From Vicinamibacteraceae bacterium (GTDB lineage: Bacteria > Acidobacteriota > Thermoanaerobaculia > Multivoradales > Multivoraceae): 54,267 bases of DNA. Both the position numbers and the translations under genes were made by a program. The stretch is taken from NCBI GenBank assembly GCA_012270995.1, contig JAAXHG010000147.1, forward strand, positions 1 through 54,267, read 5' to 3'. Positions 35,719 to 43,643 of the stretch are shown here, in pieces. The notes under the pieces are model-generated. The model made no database searches and had not been told where the DNA came from. It saw nothing but the letters and a program-made list of their open reading frames with translations. Every line of letters starts with the position of its first letter. Position 1 is the first letter of the stretch.

Positions 35719-36957
35719 GTGCCCCCAACGCCCTGCACGATCGCGGTGCTGGCCACCCTCGACACGAAGGGAGGCGAAGCCTCCTATCTCGTGGACCGCA
35801 TCGTCCGCGACTGGGGCTGCCGCGCGTTCGTGATCGACCTCGGCGTGCTCGGCGAGCCAGCACTCGACGGAAGCTGGCTGCCCGACGTGAGCCGTCGTGA
35901 AGTCGCCTGCGCCGGTGGCGAGAAGATCGAGCAACTGGCCCAGGCGGCCGACCGCAGACGCGCGATCGCCGCGATGTCCGCCGGCGCGGAGGAGGTCGTT
36001 CGCCGCAGCTACCGCCGCGGCAGCTTCGACGCGATCGTCGGACTGGGCGGCCGGGCAGGCACGGCGATGGCGACGACCGCCATGCGTGCCGTGCCTCTGG
36101 GCGTGCCCAAGGTCATGGTGTCCACCATGGCCGGCGGGGACGCCTCCGGCTACGTCGGCTTCAAGGACATCGTCATGGTGCCTTCGATCGTCGACATCGA
36201 CGGCATCAACCGGATCAGCCGGCAGATTCTGAGCCGCACCGCCGCCGCGGTCTGCGCGATGGCCCGGGTGGAGATCGAGGGCGGGGACGATCGTCCTCTG
36301 ATCGCGGCCTCCACGTTCAGGAGCGCCACCCCCTGCGTCGACGCCTGCCGTCGCCAACTCGAGACCGAGGGACTCGAGGTGCTCGTCTTCCAGGCCACGG
36401 GCGCCGGCGGCCGCACGATGGAGAGTCTGATCGAGGCCGGCTTCGTGCGCGGCGTGCTCGACCTGACGACCACGGAGTGCGCGGACGAACTGGTCGGCGG
36501 CGTACGCACGGCGGGTCCGTCCCGGCTGGAGGCCGCTGCCAGGAGCGGTACGCCGGCCATCGTCGTGCCCGGCTGCCTCGACATGGTCAGCTTCTTCGCC
36601 CGGGACACCGTCCCGAGTGAGTTCGAGGGTCGCACCTTCCACCGCCAGAGCGACAACATGACCCTGATGCGCACGTCGCGGGACGAGTGCGCGGAGCTCG
36701 GCCAGGTCCTCGCCTCCAAGCTGAACGCTTCGACCGGCCCGGTCGAGGTCTACCTGCCGCTTGGCGGCGTCTCCCGGCTCTCCGCCCCCGGCGGGCCGTT
36801 CCACGACCCGGCGGCCGACGACGCGCTGTTCCATGCCCTGCGCGAGAATCTACGGCGAGCCGTGCCGGTCACGGAGGTCGACGCGAACATCAACGACCCG
36901 CGCTTCTCCTACGCCGTCAGCGACGCCATGCTGCGGCTCGTGCGGGCCGCGAACTAG
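35719..36957 (+). CDS. Tm-1-like (UPF0261) ATP-binding domain protein
   Basis: A 412-residue cytoplasmic protein matching the UPF0261/Tm-1-like family. Its start IAVLATLDTKGGEASYLVDR is the family N-terminus, and VIDLGVLGEPALDGSW, IVGLGGRAGTAMATTAMRAV, VPKVMVSTMAGGDASGYVG and MEVTDEV-type contexts follow in order (the last as AVPVTEVDANINDPRF). In tomato, Tm-1 binds ATP and blocks viral replication. The bacterial proteins have no agreed function. The full-length, well-conserved sequence argues for a real metabolic role. The ATG at 35719 is divergent from the dehydrogenase gene across 89 bases. Confidence 0.88.
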   Translation: MPPTPCTIAVLATLDTKGGEASYLVDRIVRDWGCRAFVIDLGVLGEPALDGSWLPDVSRREVACAGGEKIEQLAQAADRRRAIAAMSAGAEEVVRRSYRRGSFDAIVGLGGRAGTAMATTAMRAVPLGVPKVMVSTMAGGDASGYVGFKDIVMVPSIVDIDGINRISRQILSRTAAAVCAMARVEIEGGDDRPLIAASTFRSATPCVDACRRQLETEGLEVLVFQATGAGGRTMESLIEAGFVRGVLDLTTTECADELVGGVRTAGPSRLEAAARSGTPAIVVPGCLDMVSFFARDTVPSEFEGRTFHRQSDNMTLMRTSRDECAELGQVLASKLNASTGPVEVYLPLGGVSRLSAPGGPFHDPAADDALFHALRENLRRAVPVTEVDANINDPRFSYAVSDAMLRLVRAAN

Positions 36958-36978
36958 CGGACGCAGGCCGCTGAGGCC

Positions 36979-37668
36979 TCATCCGCGCACGAGAACGCGC
37001 TCGCCCAGCGGCTGCACCGGCCGGTAGTTGTTCGGGAAGATCGCCGCGAAGGCATCGATCTGCCCGGCCGACAGCGTAAGCGGCTCCGTCAGGACGATCC
37101 AGGCCACGCCTTCCGTACACGGCGGCGTGGTCAGCGACCCAGGGTACCGCCAGGAGGTCCGGGGCTCCGGCAGCAGGGCCGGCAGGTCGACCGCCTCCGG
37201 TAGGGCGCGCGGCGGCTCGGCGGAGACCGGCAGGCTTGACCACACGGTCGCCAGCGCCCGGTTCGCGGGACCCTCGCGGAACAGGACTCCGACCACGACC
37301 AGGGAGCCGTCTTCGCTCCGGTGCACGAAGTGCATCTCGAGCGGCAGACGGACGCCCTCGATCGTGTGCTCGGCACCGTGGTGGAAGTGGAACTGCTCCA
37401 GTTCGAACCGCACTCCCCCGACGACGATACCGTTGCCGGGCTCCGGGTTCACCTGGATCGAGTGCCCCGTGTTCTCGACCGTCGACCGGGAAGGCCCGTA
37501 CGCGAACTCGACCGGATCGACCCGCGCGCCACGAGCACCGCTCAGGTCGATCGGAGACTGCTCGCCGCCCAGTGAACACGTTTCGTACGCAGGGTCGACA
37601 CGTCCCCAGACGGCGGGGCCGTTGTGCGGCTCGTAGCCCCACTCTGCTCCGTCGGCATGTTCACACAT
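36979..37668 (-). CDS. Alpha-class carbonic anhydrase
   Basis: A 229-residue zinc enzyme interconverting CO2 and bicarbonate. The family start is WGYEPHNGPAVWGRVDPAYE, then EQSPIDLSG. The zinc ligands are the two histidines of FHFHHGAEH (~105-113) and the histidine of EMHFVHRSEDG (~124). Thr/Pro of SLTTPPCTEGVAWIVL (~178) form the substrate pocket. I chose the ATG at 37668; an upstream GTG at 37686 adds six residues. No signal peptide is visible, which is unusual, since most bacterial alpha enzymes are periplasmic. Either the start is mis-placed or this one is cytoplasmic. It is divergent from the PhoD-like gene across 68 bases. Confidence 0.9.
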   Translation of the reverse strand: MCEHADGAEWGYEPHNGPAVWGRVDPAYETCSLGGEQSPIDLSGARGARVDPVEFAYGPSRSTVENTGHSIQVNPEPGNGIVVGGVRFELEQFHFHHGAEHTIEGVRLPLEMHFVHRSEDGSLVVVGVLFREGPANRALATVWSSLPVSAEPPRALPEAVDLPALLPEPRTSWRYPGSLTTPPCTEGVAWIVLTEPLTLSAGQIDAFAAIFPNNYRPVQPLGERVLVRG

Positions 37669-37736
37669 CGGCGCGAAACGATACACCCGAAACCCGGACC
37701 GCAGAGAGCCCCAGAACCGTGCGGTACATTCCGCCC

Positions 37737-39149
37737 ATGCCGGGCATCGGGTTCAGCGTGCGCCGCCGGTGGCGGCGGGCTTTCCGTCTGGGCCTCGTCT
37801 GGGTCGTCCTCGCTCCGGTGGCGGCACCTGCCGGCGGGGCGGCCGCCGACCCGGAAGCGGTCCAACGGGGCGCGGCGATCTATCGCGGCGGCACCTGTCC
37901 GGTTTGCCACCACTGGGAAGGTCAGGGGAACCGCCGGGGGCCGGACTTGACCGACGACGAGTGGCTTCACGGCGACGGCTCGCTGACGGCCGTTCGCAGG
38001 GCGATCGAGACCGGCTTCCGCCACGGCGCCGGCCGCCGGTTCGGCGGCAAGTACGAGATGTGGCCCCTGGGCGGCATGGAGCTCGACGAAGGAGACGTCG
38101 ACGCACTGGCCGCCTTCGTCTGGTCGCTCCACCGGCGGCGCCGGGCCGCGGACACGCGGACCCGGGAGGTCGTGAGCCGCATCGCGTTCGGTTCCGGCGC
38201 CGATCAGGATCGGGCGCAGCCCGTCTGGGACACGGTGCTCGCGCTGCGCCCCCAGCTCATGCTGATGCTCGGCAACAACGTCCTCGCCCGCACGGAAGAC
38301 ATGCGGGAACTCCGCTTGCAGTACGAGAAGCTGACGGTGAAGCCGGGGTTTGCCGAACTGCGCCGGCAGAGCCGTTTCATGGCGACCTGGAACGACCTGG
38401 ACTTCGGTCGCGAGGACGGCGGCGCCGACTTCGACCAGCGGGGCGACTCGCAACGAGTGTTCCTGGACTTCTGGGACGAACCGCCCGGATCGCCGCGACG
38501 GCAACAGGAGGGCATCTACACTTCGCAGCGCTTCGGGCCGCCGGGCCGGCGTCTCCAGGTCATCCTGCTGGATACCCGGTACGGGCGCGGGCCGCTCTGG
38601 CAGGTATCGCCTGACGAAGCCCGGAGGCGGGAACTGCTCGGCATGGGCCCCTACCTGCCGAACGATCACGACCGCGCCCGGATGCTGAGCGAGGAACAGT
38701 GGCGCTGGCTCGAACAACAGCTCCGTCAGCCGGCCGACCTGCGTCTGATCGCCACCAGCATCCCCTTCGTCATGGAGTTCACCGGCTGGGAAAGCTGGGC
38801 GAACATGCCGAACGAGCGCCAGCGGTTGATCGACCTGATCCGGGACACCGGCGCGACCGGCGTCCTGCTGCTGAGCGGCGACACTCCCTGGACCGACGTC
38901 TCGCGCCTCGACGGAGAGGCCCCCTATCCGCTGTGGGACTTCACCTCCGGTCCGCTCAACCGGCGCGGCACGGCCGCGATCGGTCCGAACCGGCACCGTG
39001 TCGGCCAGGCCACGCGCGAGCCGAACTTCGGCTACATGGAGATCGACTGGACCCAAGCCGACCCCGAGGTCCGGGTCGAGGTCCGGAGCGTGGCGAACCG
39101 GGGCCTGCTACGCCAGACGCTGCGGCTGTCGGAGTTGCAGCCGAAGTAG
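37737..39149 (+). CDS. Cytochrome c-PhoD-like fusion, catalytic residues lost
   Basis: A 470-residue exported protein (signal peptide ~10-37: AFRLGLVWVVLAPVAAPAGG). Residues ~40-135 are a small cytochrome c with heme motif C54-PV-C57-H58 (GGTCPVCHHWEGQGNRRGPD). Residues ~145-460 follow the PhoD-type phosphatase fold with good overall similarity. Compared with family motifs from memory, the expected metal ligands are changed. RIAFGSC reads GSG (G154), LGDNVYAD reads LGNNVLAR (N180), TWDDHDFG reads TWNDLDFG (N219, L221), and SGDRHxAE reads SGDTPWTD (T383, P384). This would be a redox-linked pseudoenzyme or a protein with a new activity. The ATG at 37737 gives the signal peptide. A longer frame is rejected. 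Confidence 0.82.
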   Translation: MPGIGFSVRRRWRRAFRLGLVWVVLAPVAAPAGGAAADPEAVQRGAAIYRGGTCPVCHHWEGQGNRRGPDLTDDEWLHGDGSLTAVRRAIETGFRHGAGRRFGGKYEMWPLGGMELDEGDVDALAAFVWSLHRRRRAADTRTREVVSRIAFGSGADQDRAQPVWDTVLALRPQLMLMLGNNVLARTEDMRELRLQYEKLTVKPGFAELRRQSRFMATWNDLDFGREDGGADFDQRGDSQRVFLDFWDEPPGSPRRQQEGIYTSQRFGPPGRRLQVILLDTRYGRGPLWQVSPDEARRRELLGMGPYLPNDHDRARMLSEEQWRWLEQQLRQPADLRLIATSIPFVMEFTGWESWANMPNERQRLIDLIRDTGATGVLLLSGDTPWTDVSRLDGEAPYPLWDFTSGPLNRRGTAAIGPNRHRVGQATREPNFGYMEIDWTQADPEVRVEVRSVANRGLLRQTLRLSELQPK

Positions 39150-39171
39150 ACGCTACGCCGCCCGGAGCCTC

Positions 39172-40434
39172 CTAGAAGAACACGAAGGACCGAACCACGA
39201 CGTTCCGCCGGCAGGGGGCATCCTTCGGAGCGGTCGGGTCGATACAGGCCGTGTGGAAGGACCAGCGCGAGACGGAGCCGTCGGTGACCGAGTCGTAGCA
39301 CTTGAGCATCGAGGCCTCGGTCGGCGTCTGCTGGGGAAACCAGTACCACTCGTGGTGCGGGCGGTAGGTGAAGCGGGTCGTCTCACCGACGCGGTCGTCG
39401 TAGATGCGGTAGTTGGTGATGTACGGCTGGTCGGCGAAGGAAGGCCAGGCACAAAGCACGAAGGGATTCTGGCGCACGGTCTCCATTGGCTTGGCGAGAT
39501 TGATCGACATGAAGCGCCGCGACATCTGCGCGTCCGCCTGCTCTTCGGTGTAGTGCTGCTCGCGGCCGAAGTTCCGCAGGTTCCTGGTGAGCAGCTCGCG
39601 GCAGCGCACACGGCCGCTGTTGTCGTTCAGGTCGTTGTGCACGAGGTTGGCGTAGTTGGCGTTCACGCCGGGGTTCTTCTTGTCCTGATCCTCGGTGCGG
39701 TCTCCCTGGTAGTCCTTGTCGAACACGTCGTGGTTGTACACGAACGCATCCGTCGCGTCCGGAAAGAACTCCAGGAGGAGCTTCTCCATCTCCGGGTAGA
39801 ACACGCGCTCCACTTCCGCCGCGTCGTAGAAGTTCTCGCAATCGGACTCACAGTGCGCCAGCGAGAGGCCGAGCCTGTCCATGCACTCGGGACTGTCAGG
39901 CTTCAGACCCGGGTAGACCTCCTCGATTCGACGCGCGTCGCGCATCACGTGCGGAAAGTAGAGGCATCCCCGCGCGATGTCCCTTTCGTACCGGCGTAGC
40001 GCTTCCGCGTCGGCCTTTCGCGCCGGGTCCCGCCAGAGTGCGTTGGACGGGACGATGGAGTAGGAAGGCTCCTCGCGAACCGAGTAGCGAAGCGGCAGCG
40101 CCAGGCCACCTTCAGGGACTTCGAAGTCGTTCGCCCGAATGTACTCGAGGCACTCCGCGTAGCGACGAAATCCCAGGCCCCACTTCGTCTCGATGGGCCC
40201 GGGAGGAGCGTTGTCGAGCACGTCCGCGAAGGCCTTCTCGTTCCCTTGGGCAACCTGTTTGAATGCCGCCTCCGTCGCCGCCGCGGTTCCCGCGTCCCCG
40301 TCCCGGTCGAACGACATGTAGGAGAGGCCGCCGTTCGCGGCCACGGGCGGCGGCTGCCCCTTCGTGAGTTGCAGGGGAGGCACATAGGCCGGCGTGGCAG
40401 TTTCCGTAACCGTCGAAACCTGATCGGCGCTCAT
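39172..40434 (-). CDS. CmcJ/NvfI-family oxidoreductase-like protein
   Basis: A 420-residue cytoplasmic protein. Its second half fits the CmcJ/NvfI/gibberellin-desaturase-like family (AINLAKPMET-type segment, here SINLAKPMETVRQNPFVLCA; then YRPHHEWYWFPQQTPTEASM, LKCYDSV, and a final WSFHTACIDPTAP). Histidine pairs in those motifs are candidate iron ligands of a 2-oxoglutarate-dependent oxygenase-type fold, although the family includes methoxylase partners. The first ~150 residues are unassigned. In cephamycin and fungal meroterpenoid clusters these proteins hydroxylate or rearrange the scaffold. No secondary-metabolite core gene is nearby, so substrate is open. It converges with the PhoD-like gene. 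Confidence 0.72.
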   Translation of the reverse strand: MSADQVSTVTETATPAYVPPLQLTKGQPPPVAANGGLSYMSFDRDGDAGTAAATEAAFKQVAQGNEKAFADVLDNAPPGPIETKWGLGFRRYAECLEYIRANDFEVPEGGLALPLRYSVREEPSYSIVPSNALWRDPARKADAEALRRYERDIARGCLYFPHVMRDARRIEEVYPGLKPDSPECMDRLGLSLAHCESDCENFYDAAEVERVFYPEMEKLLLEFFPDATDAFVYNHDVFDKDYQGDRTEDQDKKNPGVNANYANLVHNDLNDNSGRVRCRELLTRNLRNFGREQHYTEEQADAQMSRRFMSINLAKPMETVRQNPFVLCAWPSFADQPYITNYRIYDDRVGETTRFTYRPHHEWYWFPQQTPTEASMLKCYDSVTDGSVSRWSFHTACIDPTAPKDAPCRRNVVVRSFVFF

Positions 40435-40467
40435 CCTGGTCTGCTCCGTTGAAGTCCGCCAGGCAGT

Positions 40468-41547
40468 CTACTGCCCGGCCTCCCATGCCCGAACCTTGCG
40501 TTTCGCCTCGTCGAAGATGCGCTCGTAGTTGCCGATCGTGACCGCGTGCAGCGTCGCTTCGCTGAGCCTGTCCCAAAGCGGCGCGTAGTCGCGCCAGGTC
40601 TTGAAGTACCCGTCCCGGCTGCTCGGCGCAACGGAATCCGTCCCGAACAGGAAGCGGTCGGGATGGCGTTCGAGCAGCGCGGTCCAGGCATCGAGCGAGG
40701 CCTCGTCGCGCACGATGTACTTGGCCACCTCGTCCCAGGACAGGTCGCAGTGCACATGGGATAACGCCGCGTCGGAGAGCAGGGCGTCGAGCAGTTCCAC
40801 GTGGTCCGCGGCGGGCGCCACGAACCGACCCAGCCCGGTATGAGCCCAGATGATCGTGGCGTCGGAGTGGGCCCGGAAGAACTCCCGCACGGGCTCCAGG
40901 TGAACCGGCTCCTGCGCCTCCGTGGGCAGCACCACGTCGATGTCGTTATGGAAGATGACGACGAGACCCACCTCGGCGGCGAAGTCGAGCACGCGGTCAA
41001 GCGCCGGATTCCGCAGACTGGCCGTGTGGCCGAGGATCTTCGAGGTCACGAACTCCTTGTGGACCGAGAACTCCCCGATTCCCGAGAAGACGCCGGGATA
41101 GTGCTCCAGCACGCGGCGGATGTGGTCCGCGGCATACATGTCCGTCGGGTTGAAGCCCGTGATCATCGGGTCGAAGCGCGCCTGGTCCTCGGCCGGCAGC
41201 AACTGGTACTCCTCGGCGATGATCGCGTCGACGAAGGAGTAGTAGTAAAGCGCCGAGTCCGAGTGCAGGTAGTAGTCCGGCGCCCGGTCGCCCGACTCGA
41301 AGTAGTCCCACTTCTGCTGCAGCGGAATGCCGAACACCGCCGTGCGTCCCACGTCGTTCGCAGCGATCTCCAGGAACTCGCTCAGCGTGACGCCGCGCTG
41401 GACGTAGTTCGTCAGGTGAAAGTGGACATCGTGGAAGAGCGGCCGCTCCAGTCCCCCACCCGACTCCCCGACCTGTTGGGCCCGAACGGCCCCGGCTCCG
41501 GCGACCCATGCCACGACGCAGAACGCCGCAACCGCGGCACGTTTCAC
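40468..41547 (-). CDS. Secreted amidohydrolase-family protein
   Basis: A 359-residue amidohydrolase-like TIM-barrel protein. The GTG at 41547 gives a signal peptide (AAVAAFCVVAWVAGAGAVRA). Metal-ligand motifs in order: FHDVHFHLTNY (~40), IFHNDIDVVL (~180), IWAHTGLGRF (~220), HVHCDLSWDEV (~250), and FLFGTDSVAP (~295) with the last aspartate. The pattern fits the amidohydrolase-2 group (decarboxylases and lactonases) more than urease-like enzymes. A longer frame up to 42438 overlaps the amt gene and is rejected. It ends 50 bases before amt's end region, both on the minus strand, so it may follow amt in one transcript. Substrate unknown. Confidence 0.85.
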   Translation of the reverse strand: MKRAAVAAFCVVAWVAGAGAVRAQQVGESGGGLERPLFHDVHFHLTNYVQRGVTLSEFLEIAANDVGRTAVFGIPLQQKWDYFESGDRAPDYYLHSDSALYYYSFVDAIIAEEYQLLPAEDQARFDPMITGFNPTDMYAADHIRRVLEHYPGVFSGIGEFSVHKEFVTSKILGHTASLRNPALDRVLDFAAEVGLVVIFHNDIDVVLPTEAQEPVHLEPVREFFRAHSDATIIWAHTGLGRFVAPAADHVELLDALLSDAALSHVHCDLSWDEVAKYIVRDEASLDAWTALLERHPDRFLFGTDSVAPSSRDGYFKTWRDYAPLWDRLSEATLHAVTIGNYERIFDEAKRKVRAWEAGQ

Positions 41548-41597
41548 TCCGCGGCCCCCAGTGAACGGTCCTGCCACCTTGCGGCCACGCCGGGAGA

Positions 41598-43016
41598 CTA
41601 CTCGCCTGCCGACTCTCTCGCGTGCTCCTGCGCCGCCCTGGCCGCCTCCATGTCGTCTTCGTCCGGCATCAGGATGAACTCGGGGTAGGACTCGATGCCG
41701 AGTTCGGCCATGTCCTGACCGAGTTGCTCGACCTCCGACGACACGCGAACGCCCATCGTCTTGTCGAGCACCCACCACAGGAGCAGGGAAACCCCGAAGA
41801 CGAAGACGCCGATCGAGACGATGCCGATGACCTGGTTCACGAAGTTGCCGCCGGCGGCGATGCAGACGGCAAGCGTCCCCCAGATGCCGGCGAACAGGTG
41901 AACCGGAACGGCGCCGACGACATCGTCCAGCTTCATCCGCTCGAGCAGCACCATGCCGGCGACCGTGATCCCGCCGCCGACCGCGCCGATGAGGAGCGCC
42001 CAGTGATGGCCAACGAGGTCGGGACCGGCAGTGACGCCGACCAGGCCGCCCAACGCGCCGTTCAGAACGGCGAGCAGGTCGACCCGGCCCATCAGCGGCC
42101 GCGACAGGATGAGAGCCGCCACGACACCGGCAGCGGCGCCGAGGTTCGTGTTGATCAGGAGGTTGCCCATCGCCGTCGCGTCGGCGGCGCCGCCAAGCGC
42201 GAGCTGGGAACCGCCGTTGAAGCCGAACCAGCCCATCCACAGGATGAAGACACCGAGCGTCACGATCGGCACGTTGGACGGTGGCGTTGCCTTGACGCTG
42301 CCGTCGGCGCGGAACTTTCCACGCCGCGCTCCGACGATGATGATCCCGGCAAGGGCCGCCCATCCTCCGGTCGAGTGGACGATCGTCGAGCCGGCGAAGT
42401 CCTGGAAGCCGAGTTCGGCCAGCCAGCCGCCACCCCACGTCCAGGCGCCGACGATCGGGTAGAGAACCGCTGTCAGCACGGCGGTGAAGATGAGGAAGGA
42501 CCAGAGCTTGACCCGCTCGGCGAGAGCTCCCGACACGATCGAGGCCGTGGTCGCCACGAACGTCATCTGGAAGAACCAGCTCGACATCTCCGAGTACCCG
42601 CTTCCTACGACGGCAGCCGCCTTGTCGGCATCTCCACCAAGGAAGGCCATCTCGTCCGCCGACGCCTCGAACAGCGGCGTGATCGACCCGATCCAGCCGC
42701 TGACATCGACATACATCAGGTTGTAGCCGATGAAGTAATACGCGATGCCGGCGATCGAGTAGAGGCCGATGTTCTTCAGGCAGATGACGGACGCGTTCTT
42801 CGTCCGTACGGAACCCGCCTCAAGCATCGTGAAGCCGGCGCACATCCACATGATGAACGCGCCCCAGACAAGGAACGCGTAGGTATTGAAGACGTACGTG
42901 GCCTCACCGGACACCTGGGCGCCCGCCGCGGACGCGACGAGCAGAAGCACAACGCCGGCCAGGAGCACCTTGAGAGCGGTCCGACGTGACGAAGGCGGCT
43001 TGAACTGGGGCTGCAT
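41598..43016 (-). CDS. amt: Ammonium transporter (Amt/Rh family)
   Basis: A 472-residue transporter with a cleavable-looking N-terminus (LLAGVVLLLVASAAGAQ) and about 11 membrane segments. Family motifs: FNTYAFLVWGAFIMWMCAGF, FAGSTIVHSTGGWAALAG (with the conserved histidine), and the late GAVPVHLFAGIWGTLAV (with the second histidine of the pore). The tail is acidic (LMPDEDDMEAARAAQEHA). It imports ammonium or ammonia. No glnK gene is next to it, unlike many amt loci. A GGAGGGGAAGAC ribosome-binding site is in front of the ATG at 43016; a longer frame to 43211 is rejected. Confidence 0.95.
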   Translation of the reverse strand: MQPQFKPPSSRRTALKVLLAGVVLLLVASAAGAQVSGEATYVFNTYAFLVWGAFIMWMCAGFTMLEAGSVRTKNASVICLKNIGLYSIAGIAYYFIGYNLMYVDVSGWIGSITPLFEASADEMAFLGGDADKAAAVVGSGYSEMSSWFFQMTFVATTASIVSGALAERVKLWSFLIFTAVLTAVLYPIVGAWTWGGGWLAELGFQDFAGSTIVHSTGGWAALAGIIIVGARRGKFRADGSVKATPPSNVPIVTLGVFILWMGWFGFNGGSQLALGGAADATAMGNLLINTNLGAAAGVVAALILSRPLMGRVDLLAVLNGALGGLVGVTAGPDLVGHHWALLIGAVGGGITVAGMVLLERMKLDDVVGAVPVHLFAGIWGTLAVCIAAGGNFVNQVIGIVSIGVFVFGVSLLLWWVLDKTMGVRVSSEVEQLGQDMAELGIESYPEFILMPDEDDMEAARAAQEHARESAGE

Positions 43017-43176
43017 GTCTTCCCCTCCGGCTATTGGTTTTTTGGCCCGCCCCCTCTCTCGAGGACCTGGACAGCGCGGCCGGATCTCGCTCACACGCGG
43101 AACGCGGACATTGTAGCGCCTGCCATGAGCCGTCCGCAGCGGCTCGGATCTGCACCCGGTCCAGCGGTGTGCGGGC

Positions 43177-43587
43177 CTAGTCTGCCCGCTTGACCAGGGC
43201 GCCCAGCACAATGCCGCCGACGCCGAAGGAGATGATCTCGACGGCGAGCCAGATCCACGCTACGTGGTACGGGAAGTCACTGATCACCAGCGTCAGGTAG
43301 AACTGCTGGAAACCGACGACTGCGCCAAGCAGGATCCCGAAGTGAAGACCGCCCCTCGGGCCGGCCTGCCAGGACTGGCGGCTCGACGCAAAGAACAGGG
43401 CGGCGACCACGCCGATGACCAGGGCCACCAGCGTGAACCAGACGAAGACCGCGGGGTCCTCCTCCTGCACGAAGGCGGCCTCTCCCTCGTAGGTGCCGCC
43501 CAGCACCAGGCCGTGCAGTACGAAGTTGACGATGTTCTGCACGATTCCGGCCACCAGACCCGCAACGATCGCTCTACCCCAATTCAT
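43177..43587 (-). CDS. Small four-helix membrane protein, unassigned
   Basis: A 136-residue protein with four predicted membrane segments: ~5-28 (AIVAGLVAGIVQNIVNFVLH), ~47-70 (FVWFTLVALVIGVVAALFFA), ~82-102 (GLHFGILLGAVVGFQQFY) and ~112-132 (WLAVEIISFGVGGIVLGALV). I cannot name a family; the Gly/Ala-rich helix starts resemble small acidobacterial membrane proteins. GGAGGGAAG precedes the ATG at 43587. It lies between amt and the DUF1501 gene on the same strand. The 160 bases between it and amt show no clear sigma-54 or other known site. Confidence 0.7.
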   Translation of the reverse strand: MNWGRAIVAGLVAGIVQNIVNFVLHGLVLGGTYEGEAAFVQEEDPAVFVWFTLVALVIGVVAALFFASSRQSWQAGPRGGLHFGILLGAVVGFQQFYLTLVISDFPYHVAWIWLAVEIISFGVGGIVLGALVKRAD

Positions 43588-43643
43588 GGCTTCCCTCCGT
43601 TGTGATTAGGCGCCGCCGGCACGACGTAGCTGTCAGACGACCT

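Noticed and set aside
43017..43176. Sigma-54/NtrC site in front of amt
   Set aside because: A run TTGGTTTTTTGG was noted, but no GG-N10-GC promoter with correct spacing is present.
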